A stretch of 64,000 nt of DNA, from contig CAIUSO010000071.1 in assembly GCA_903901875.1 (NCBI GenBank), positions 1 to 64,000 on the forward strand. The letters run 5' to 3'. The stretch is from an uncultured Geobacteraceae bacterium (lineage in GTDB: Bacteria; Desulfobacterota; Desulfuromonadia; Geobacterales; Pseudopelobacteraceae). The notes below the pieces were generated by a model that saw only the letters and a list, made by a program, of their open reading frames with translations, ran no database searches and was not told the DNA's origin. The position numbers and the translations under genes were made by a program. This document shows, one piece after another, positions 57,071 to 64,000 of this stretch; the first letter of the stretch is position 1; each line of letters starts with the position of its first letter.

Positions 57071-58363
57071 GTGAACACTAATACAATTGGTAAGGCTGCG
57101 TCTGTCAGGGGTGAAATTATCGTACCCGGTGACAAGTCAATATCACACCGTTCAATTATGCTTGGTGCCATCGCCCGCGGTGTGACCACGGTGCGGGGGT
57201 TTCTTCGCGGTGAAGACAATATGTCCACCATGCATGCCTTTCGTGCCATGGGAATAGATATTGCCGATGATGGAGAAATTATTCGGATATCCGGGGGGGG
57301 GCTCTACGGTCTGAAGGAACCGGGCAATGTGCTGGATTGCGGTAATTCGGGAACCACCATCCGCTTGATCACCGGCCTCCTCTCCGGCCAGTCCTTTTTT
57401 TCCGTTGTTACCGGGGACCAGTACCTGCGCAAGCGCCCCATGAAGCGGGTGGTTGAACCGCTCACGCTCATGGGAGCCCGTATAACCGGCCGCAAGGGGG
57501 GGACTTTGGCACCCCTGGCTATTACCGGTGGAGGCTTGAAGGGAATAGACTATCAATCGCCGGTGTCCAGTGCCCAGATCAAGTCATCGCTGATGTTGGC
57601 AGGACTCTATGCCGAGGGGGAAACGACGGTCAGTGAACCGTCCCTTTCCCGCGACCATTCGGAGCGCATGTTCACCCTTTTTGGTGGAACAGTAACCCGG
57701 AACGCATCCGGCATAACGGTGCGGGGGGGGATTGAGCTGACCGCCCAGGAGGTTACCGTACCGGGAGATATTTCGTCCGCCGCCTTTTTCATGGTTGCGG
57801 CACTGATTACCCCCGATTCGGAACTGCTGATTAAAAATGTCGGCGTCAATCCCACACGCACCGGTGTCATCGACATCCTGCTTGCCATGGGTGGGGACAT
57901 CCAACTGCTTGATTGCCGTGAGGTATCGGGGGAGCCGGTGGCCGATATACTGGTTCGCTCATCCCGTCTGAAAGGGATCTCAATAGGGGGGGATGTGGTG
58001 CCGCGGGCCATAGATGAATTTCCGGCAATCTGCATTGCCGCCGCCCGTGCCGAGGGGATAACTTCCATTCGGGATGCCCGTGAACTGCGGGTAAAGGAGA
58101 CGGACCGTATCACCGCCATGGCCGAAAATTTGAGAACCGTTGGTATCACGGTGACCGAAACCGTTGATGGTATGGATATTACCGGTACTGATCTGTTGTT
58201 GGGGGGAACCGTAGACAGCCGGGGTGACCATCGTATCGCCATGTCCCTGTCAATTGCGGGGTTGGTGGCCCAAACCCCCATTACGGTGACTGACACGGAG
58301 TGCGTCGGAACATCATTCCCGACCTTTTACCCTCTGCTTGAAAAGGTTGCGGCACCATGCTGA
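57071..58363 (+). CDS. aroA: 3-phosphoshikimate 1-carboxyvinyltransferase
   Basis: VPGDKSISHRSIMLGAIARG; LDCGNSGTTIRLITGLLSG; RVKETDRI. Confidence 0.96.
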   Translation: MNTNTIGKAASVRGEIIVPGDKSISHRSIMLGAIARGVTTVRGFLRGEDNMSTMHAFRAMGIDIADDGEIIRISGGGLYGLKEPGNVLDCGNSGTTIRLITGLLSGQSFFSVVTGDQYLRKRPMKRVVEPLTLMGARITGRKGGTLAPLAITGGGLKGIDYQSPVSSAQIKSSLMLAGLYAEGETTVSEPSLSRDHSERMFTLFGGTVTRNASGITVRGGIELTAQEVTVPGDISSAAFFMVAALITPDSELLIKNVGVNPTRTGVIDILLAMGGDIQLLDCREVSGEPVADILVRSSRLKGISIGGDVVPRAIDEFPAICIAAARAEGITSIRDARELRVKETDRITAMAENLRTVGITVTETVDGMDITGTDLLLGGTVDSRGDHRIAMSLSIAGLVAQTPITVTDTECVGTSFPTFYPLLEKVAAPC

Positions 58364-59058
58364 TACGGCACCGTCCCCATGGTATTGTTGTGGCAATTGA
58401 TGGCCCCTCCGGTGCGGGTAAAAGTACGGTTGCCCGTCTGTTGGCCGAACGTCTCGGCTACATACAGATTGACACCGGTGCCATGTATCGGGCAGCGGCC
58501 TTTCTCCTGGCAGATGGTGGCATCGAACTGTCCGATCTGGCCGGAGTGGAGGAATTCTGTCGGGATCTTGAAATCAGATTTGAGTTGTTCGAGGGACAGA
58601 AGCTGGTATTTGCCAACAACAGGAACGTTACCGATCTGATTCGTACCCCGGAAATGTCTCTGCTCACCTCCCGCACTTCGGCCCTCAAGCCGGTACGGAG
58701 TGCCCTTTTGAAGGCCCAGCAGCGCATGGGAGACCAGGGGGGGGTCGTTCTGGAAGGACGGGATATCGGTACGGTGGTGTTTCCCGATGCCGAGGTTAAG
58801 TTTTTTCTCACTGCTTCTGTTGAGGAGCGAGCTCGCAGGCGTTTTGAAGAGCTGGTGGCCAAGGGGGAAACCGTTACCCTGGAAGAGACCGTATCTGACG
58901 TTGCCGAACGGGACCGTCAGGATTCGGAACGGGCCATTGCGCCACTCAGGCAGGCGGATGATGCAGTGCCGATTGATTCATCATTTTCTGGCATAGATGA
59001 CGTGGTACAGGCCATGTATGCACACTGTCAGTTGAAGCTCTCAGCACGGGAACAGTAA
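58357..59058 (+). CDS. cmk: Cytidylate kinase
   Basis: VAIDGPSGAGKSTVARLLAERLGYIQIDTGAMYRA. Confidence 0.95.
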   Translation: MLIRHRPHGIVVAIDGPSGAGKSTVARLLAERLGYIQIDTGAMYRAAAFLLADGGIELSDLAGVEEFCRDLEIRFELFEGQKLVFANNRNVTDLIRTPEMSLLTSRTSALKPVRSALLKAQQRMGDQGGVVLEGRDIGTVVFPDAEVKFFLTASVEERARRRFEELVAKGETVTLEETVSDVAERDRQDSERAIAPLRQADDAVPIDSSFSGIDDVVQAMYAHCQLKLSAREQ

Positions 59059-59900
59059 TGAAGATTATTCTGGCAAAACAGGCCGGTTTTTGTTTTGGCG
59101 TCAAGCGGGCCACCCAGATGGCGTTTGAGGCTGCGGGAAAAAATCGGCATACTTTTACCCTCGGTCCCATCATTCATTCCCCCCAGGTGGTGGGAAAACT
59201 GGAGGAGTTGGGGATAAAGGCCCTCAATTCCCTCGCCGGGCTTGATCAGGGAACCATTATTATCCGTTCCCATGGAGTGAAATGTCAGGAACTTGCCGAA
59301 GCGCGGCTGAAAAACCTTGAAGTTGTTGATGCAACCTGTCCCTTTGTCAAAAAGGCCCATGAATATGTGAAAACCCTCTCCGAAGCCGGTTACTGGGTTC
59401 TGGTCGTCGGTGACGCGGATCATCCGGAAGTACAGGGTATTGTTTCCTACGGCGGGGACAAGGTCCATGTGGTTGCATCGGGTGACGACGTGAAGAAACT
59501 GCCCAAAATGAATAAAATAGGTGTGATCGCCCAGACGACCCAGGCCTTTGAAAACTTGCAGAATGTTGTCTGTGAATGTCTGCAGCGGGGGGGAGAAATC
59601 CGGGTATACAACACCATCTGTGACGCCACCTCCGTCAGGCAGGACGAGGCGAAGGCACTTTCCGGGCAGGTTGACTGCATGGTGGTGATCGGGGGGTTCA
59701 ACAGTGCCAATACCTGTCGACTTCTTGAAATATGCCGGGAAATTCAGCCTCGAACGCACCATATCGAGACCGCCTCGGAGATCAAACCGGAGTGGTTTAC
59801 CGGCATTGAAGCCATCGGTATTACCGCCGGTGCCTCAACTCCGAAGTGGATCATAGATGAAGTCATCAACAAAATTGAACAATTGAATAAAAGCGATTGA
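59058..59900 (+). CDS. ispH: 4-hydroxy-3-methylbut-2-enyl diphosphate reductase
   Basis: MKIILAKQAGFCFGVKRATQMA; GPIIHSPQVVGKLEELG; TAGASTPKWII. Confidence 0.95.
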   Translation: MKIILAKQAGFCFGVKRATQMAFEAAGKNRHTFTLGPIIHSPQVVGKLEELGIKALNSLAGLDQGTIIIRSHGVKCQELAEARLKNLEVVDATCPFVKKAHEYVKTLSEAGYWVLVVGDADHPEVQGIVSYGGDKVHVVASGDDVKKLPKMNKIGVIAQTTQAFENLQNVVCECLQRGGEIRVYNTICDATSVRQDEAKALSGQVDCMVVIGGFNSANTCRLLEICREIQPRTHHIETASEIKPEWFTGIEAIGITAGASTPKWIIDEVINKIEQLNKSD

Positions 59901-59977
59901 AATATTCTGATCATATTGATACATTAGTTAGCTCAATATAAAAAGATGAACGATAAACGTCCAGGGGGTATGGTGTA

Positions 59978-61714
59978 ATGGTGAATTTTAAAAGGCTTGA
60001 CGCTGCCGGAGAAGAAAATGAAGAATTCGACGGCGATCAGCAAAGCAGTGAATTTGCAGCGCTTTTCACTGAGAGTTTAAAAGATCGTCCCGAACGGGAT
60101 AAAATCATAGAGGGAACTGTAGTGCGCGTTGATCTGGACACTGTCCTCGTTGATATCGGTCTCAAGTCCGAAGGACATGTGCCCATTGCCGAGTTCCGCA
60201 ATGGCGATGGAACTGTTACTGTACAGATTGGCGACAAGATTCGTGTATTGATGACCCGTCAGGATGGAAAAAAAGGATATGTTCTTTCGAAGAAGAAAGC
60301 AGACTACCTTTCTGCGTGGGATAAAATCGGTGACGCCTGTCAGGAAGGCGGCATCATCGAAGGTACGGTTACCGGTAAAGTCAATGGTGGTTTTACGGTC
60401 GATATCGGTGTTCAGGCATTTTTGCCCTCCTCACAGGTTGATATCCGTCCTTCCTCCGATTCGGACAGCTATATCGGCTTGACCGGCCGTTTCAAGGTCA
60501 TCAAGATCAATCAACGCCGCGATAACATCGTACTGTCCCGACGTGCCGTTCTCGAAGAAGAGCGTGCTTCCATCCGCGACGTTACGCTGGAAAAACTTGC
60601 TGAAGGACAGATTGTTGAGGGTACCATCAAAAACGTAACCGATTACGGCGCATTTGTCGATCTGGGTGGCGTGGATGGACTTCTGCACGTATCCGACCTT
60701 TCCTGGGGACGGGTGGGTAAACCATCAGATGTTCTGAAACCGGGTCAGCACGTTACTGCAAAAGTTTTAAAATATGACCGCACCAAGGGGAAAATTTCCC
60801 TCGGCGTCAAGCAGACCATCACAGATCCCTGGTTGGATGTTCCGGCCAAGTTCCCTGTTGGTGAGCGGGTCCGTGGACGGGTTGTCAGCCTGATGGAATA
60901 TGGCGCCTTCGTTGAACTGTCAACCGGCGTGGAAGGTTTGATCCATGTGTCAGAAATGTCCTGGACCAAGCGGGTACGTCGTGCAGCCGATATTCTTGCC
61001 ATTGGTGATGAAGTAGAAACGGTGGTTCTCGGCATCGATATGGGTAACCGTAAAATTTCCCTCGGCCTCAAACAGGTGTCTGACAATCCCTGGAACACCA
61101 TTGCCGAGAAATATCCGGCAGGTACCAGGATTGAAGGCCAGATCAAAAACATGACTGATTTCGGTATGTTTATCGGTATCGAAGACGGCATCGACGGCCT
61201 GGTACACGTTTCGGATATGTCATGGACCAAGCGTATCAAGCATCCGGGCGACGTTTATGAGAAGGGTTCCCTTGTTCATGCCGTTGTTCTGAAAGTTGAT
61301 GTTGAAAACGAGCGTCTTTCCCTCGGTATCAAACAGCTTGAGCCCGATCCCTGGAGTCTGGCACCCGGCAAATACCGTGCCGGTGCATTGGTGACGGGAA
61401 CCGTTACCTCACTGACCGATTTTGGCATTTTTGTCGAGTTGGAAGAGGGGATTGAAGGGTTGATCCATGTATCCGAACTTTCCCGCGAGAAAGTTGCTTC
61501 TGCCAAAGAATTTGCATCGGTTGGTGACAAGCTTGAAGCTGTAGTGTTAAGTTGCGATTCTAAGGACCGGAGAATTTCCCTCTCCATCAAGTCGCTCCAT
61601 GTTGCCACTGAAAAAGCAGAGTTTGAGCAGTACATGGGTTCCCAGGGTGAGTCAACATCGACCTTTGGTGATCTGCTGAGGCAGGGATTGAACAACAAGA
61701 ATAATTCTAATTAA
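59978..61714 (+). CDS. rpsA: 30S ribosomal protein S1
   Basis: Six S1 RNA-binding repeats (e.g. GTIKNVTDYGAFVDLGGVDGLLHVSDLSW). Confidence 0.96.
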   Translation: MVNFKRLDAAGEENEEFDGDQQSSEFAALFTESLKDRPERDKIIEGTVVRVDLDTVLVDIGLKSEGHVPIAEFRNGDGTVTVQIGDKIRVLMTRQDGKKGYVLSKKKADYLSAWDKIGDACQEGGIIEGTVTGKVNGGFTVDIGVQAFLPSSQVDIRPSSDSDSYIGLTGRFKVIKINQRRDNIVLSRRAVLEEERASIRDVTLEKLAEGQIVEGTIKNVTDYGAFVDLGGVDGLLHVSDLSWGRVGKPSDVLKPGQHVTAKVLKYDRTKGKISLGVKQTITDPWLDVPAKFPVGERVRGRVVSLMEYGAFVELSTGVEGLIHVSEMSWTKRVRRAADILAIGDEVETVVLGIDMGNRKISLGLKQVSDNPWNTIAEKYPAGTRIEGQIKNMTDFGMFIGIEDGIDGLVHVSDMSWTKRIKHPGDVYEKGSLVHAVVLKVDVENERLSLGIKQLEPDPWSLAPGKYRAGALVTGTVTSLTDFGIFVELEEGIEGLIHVSELSREKVASAKEFASVGDKLEAVVLSCDSKDRRISLSIKSLHVATEKAEFEQYMGSQGESTSTFGDLLRQGLNNKNNSN

Positions 61715-61734
61715 TTTTATTACCAGAGGGATGT

Positions 61735-62013
61735 ATGACGAAAAGTGAACTTATTGACAGAGTTGTTCAATCACACAGCATGTTGAATGTCAAAATATCG
61801 GAAATTGTTGTCAATACGGTTTTTGATTCGATAGAAGATGCTCTCAAGTCTGGTGATAAAGTAGAAATACGGGGATTTGGCAGTTTTACCATTCGTGAGC
61901 GTCTGGGGCGTGAAGCAAGAAACCCAAAGAGTGGTGAAGTTGTACGTATTCCGTCGAAGAAAACCCCGTTTTTCAAAACGGGAAAAGAGCTGAAAGAAAG
62001 AGTAAACTGCTAA
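61735..62013 (+). CDS. HU/IHF family DNA-binding protein, IHF beta-like
   Basis: MTKSELIDRVVQSHSML ... VEIRGFGSFTIRERLGREARNPKSGEVVRIPSKKTPFFKTGKELKERV. Confidence 0.9.
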   Translation: MTKSELIDRVVQSHSMLNVKISEIVVNTVFDSIEDALKSGDKVEIRGFGSFTIRERLGREARNPKSGEVVRIPSKKTPFFKTGKELKERVNC

Positions 62014-62034
62014 CCAGTAAACTCTGGCAGCTTC

Positions 62035-62123
62035 GCCCGAATGGCGGAACTGGTAGACGCAAGGGACTTAAAATCCCTCGACACGTGAGTGTTGTGCCGG
62101 TTCGATTCCGGCTTCGGGCACCA
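62035..62123 (+). tRNA. tRNA-Leu (anticodon TAA), CCA encoded
   Basis: GCCCGAA acceptor pairing with TTCGGGC, anticodon loop CTTAAAA, long variable arm, GGTTCGATTCC T-loop, ACCA end. Confidence 0.95.
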
Positions 62124-62154
62124 TAACTTATTGAAATGATTAGGTTATTCCTAA

Positions 62155-62187
62155 TAGGGCACTTCTACCAGAGTGCCCTTTTTTTGT
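62155..62187 (+). terminator. Intrinsic terminator after tRNA-Leu
   Basis: AGGGCACT TCTACCAG AGTGCCCT TTTTTT. Confidence 0.8.
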
Positions 62188-62267
62188 CTTGTGCCCCACT
62201 TGTGCCCTGTTTTGCAAAAACTAAAAAGTGGATAAGACTCGATTTGTGCCCCTTTTTGCAAAAACAG
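62188..62267. repeat. Direct repeats TTGTGCCC(C/T)...TTTTGCAAAAAC; an inverted counterpart lies at 62699-62718
   Basis: CTTGTGCCCCACTTGTGCCCTGTTTTGCAAAAAC and TTGTGCCCCTTTTTGCAAAAAC. Confidence 0.6.
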
Positions 62268-62814
62268 CACAATAAAACCACGATAAAAGCGGAATAGAAA
62301 TTGAAGTTGAGGTATGAGTTTAACAGCAATTCCGGCACACAACGGACAGTCAAAGACTGGCATCGAACAAAAGCAATAAATTCAATGCAAATACATTTTA
62401 GATAAATACGTTGTAGGTCTTCTTTTATGTTCAGGCTGATAAATATTATGGAACCAGGTCAGTGAAACCAATTTCAATACGCCAAAAACGCCACACAAGC
62501 CAATTGAATATATGGACGAATATAAGGAGAGCGACAATACGGGTGGTTGAGGTAAAGGCATTCACAGTGCGGTAGTCTATTTACGAAAAATCAAAGTAGA
62601 AAAGACAGTATTATCTTACAAGTATCGGTTGCAGGATTTGGTAAAAAGCACTCAGCTAAGAAAATGCAGTTTAGCATAGTGAGACTTTTCAGAAAAGCAG
62701 GGCACAAAGGGGCACAACCCTGAAACTAAATAACGCAGTAAATCCACTAACAGAAAACCCCCGCCAGGATACTCTCCGGATAGGGGTTCTTTTGTATTCG
62801 GCATTCGCTAATGT

Positions 62815-63288
62815 CTATATGTCTTCACCCACTCTTGGGTCATTAACAGACATTTCCTGATTTTCACTTCCATCACTAAGCTCAGTTGATTCCACTTTTC
62901 CAGCTTCTTTTTCAGCCTTCTTTTTAGCTAACCGTGCTTCCCATGCTCTTTTAGCTGCAAGCGGAGTTGCATCATCGGAAGGCGTATAGATACCCGAAGC
63001 TATCTTTTCACGGAAAAACGAATCAACCGCTTGTCGGATCGTTTCCCCTGGTTGCTCCCCACCTTGTTTATGATAATCCCGCAGATAGGCGAATTGAAGT
63101 GGATTAAAATAGATTTTAATGCAATCCCGAATCTCAACAACGCCGGAATTCACCTTTTCAGCAATTCTTTTTTTTCTACGTTTTTCTTTTTCTTCTTCTG
63201 ATAATTTTGGACGACCGAGTTCTGTTCTTTTTGCGGGTTTTTCGTTTGTTTCGGGGCGGAACGGGACAACGTTTTCTGGTCTAGTCAT
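62815..63288 (-). CDS. Hypothetical charged protein of the putative integrated element
   Basis: 157-aa ORF, basic/acidic-rich, no recognised catalytic domain. Confidence 0.55.
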   Translation of the reverse strand: MTRPENVVPFRPETNEKPAKRTELGRPKLSEEEKEKRRKKRIAEKVNSGVVEIRDCIKIYFNPLQFAYLRDYHKQGGEQPGETIRQAVDSFFREKIASGIYTPSDDATPLAAKRAWEARLAKKKAEKEAGKVESTELSDGSENQEMSVNDPRVGEDI

Positions 63289-63690
63289 TTTGTAACTCCT
63301 GTATTTGCAGAATAATTATCATTTAAATCAATCTATGGCTTGATAATGCCTTTATTTAACAGTTGTGTCAATAATAAACAGTATAATAGTAAAATAAATA
63401 AAAAATATTTAGACTTGTAATCCCAGCCTGATTAAAACAATCACTGCATGTCACCGTATATTTCTGGAATACTGCTTTAATAAATAGCTGTAATAGCAGG
63501 AATATAGTTTATTTATTGTGAATTATTACGTTGACTCTTAAAAAACGGTACGGTAACCTTGATTTAATAATTGAGCATAAATATAAACCTGAATAAAAAA
63601 TACTAAACATAGTTACTGATGTTTTAGATATAAAGCAAATAGATTAGTTAATAAAACGTGCAAAAAGTGCAGTTTCTGCGGAGATATAAA

Positions 63691-64000
63691 ATGAAAATCC
63701 GTGACGGATACGAACTTAGCCAGGAGCCAACAGAAGAAATTATTTGGCTCGTTGAAAACCTTATTCCTTATGAAATTGCAGGCGACATTTTCAGCATGCC
63801 GGATTGCGGGAAGTCTTCAATATTTCTATCGTTGCTTTCTGCAATCGCTAACAAGGAAGCATACTGGTTTGGATACAAAATAATGTCGGGCAAGGTTGCT
63901 TACGTGGGTGGTGAAAAATCTTCCAATAAAGTATGGACGAGAGATCTTCACAGAGCATCTGCAGGGATACATAAAAAGGGAAGTTTTACCAACCTTGACC
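63691..64000 (+). CDS. RepA/AAA-type P-loop ATPase, partial (runs off the window)
   Basis: IWLVENLIPYEIAGDIFSMPDCGKSSIFLSLLSAIANKEAYWFGYKIMSGKVAYVGGEKS; Walker A-like PDCGKSS. Confidence 0.65.
   Translation, partial: MKIRDGYELSQEPTEEIIWLVENLIPYEIAGDIFSMPDCGKSSIFLSLLSAIANKEAYWFGYKIMSGKVAYVGGEKSSNKVWTRDLHRASAGIHKKGSFTNLD

Noticed and set aside
584-62363. Many antisense or alternative-frame ORFs in the provided track (e.g. 9455-10609 +, 39845-40804 -, 58028-59762 region)
   Set aside because: They lie opposite clear conserved genes and show no domain signal; typical spurious ORFs in GC-moderate coding DNA.

Overview
The window looks like chromosome from a Desulfuromonadia/Geobacter-type anaerobe (lineage is inference). 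The left ~13.4 kb, all on the minus strand, is one sulfur-metabolism locus: mnmA, sulfate-binding protein, TusA-like protein, assimilatory-type sulfite reductase, a ThiS/ThiF/JAMM/MetY sulfur-carrier pathway, cysE, a cysteine desulfurase with a long N-terminal extension, a family 2 encapsulin shell with an inserted cNMP-binding domain, TusA, DsrE, a methyltransferase, a degenerate NifH-like protein and a YezD-like protein. Three promoters there share an upstream motif at fixed spacing, and two leaders share an unrecognised hairpin/terminator element. The middle holds polA, a CdaA-CdaR fusion, a cobalamin-riboswitch cobUT-bzaF-like-cobS-cobC operon, a GEMM-I riboswitch/MCP unit, a decayed intergenic region (a MITE-like element with a 9-bp target duplication and a fused antitoxin/toxin relic), and an Mvh-type hydrogenase/HdrA cluster without visible HdrBC. 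The right part carries aromatic amino-acid and housekeeping genes, including a previously unlisted 27-aa aromatic-rich leader peptide/attenuator ahead of DAHP synthase, and ends at a tRNA-Leu(TAA) that appears to be the boundary of an integrated element. All calls come from reading the sequence and the ORF track; no searches were run.
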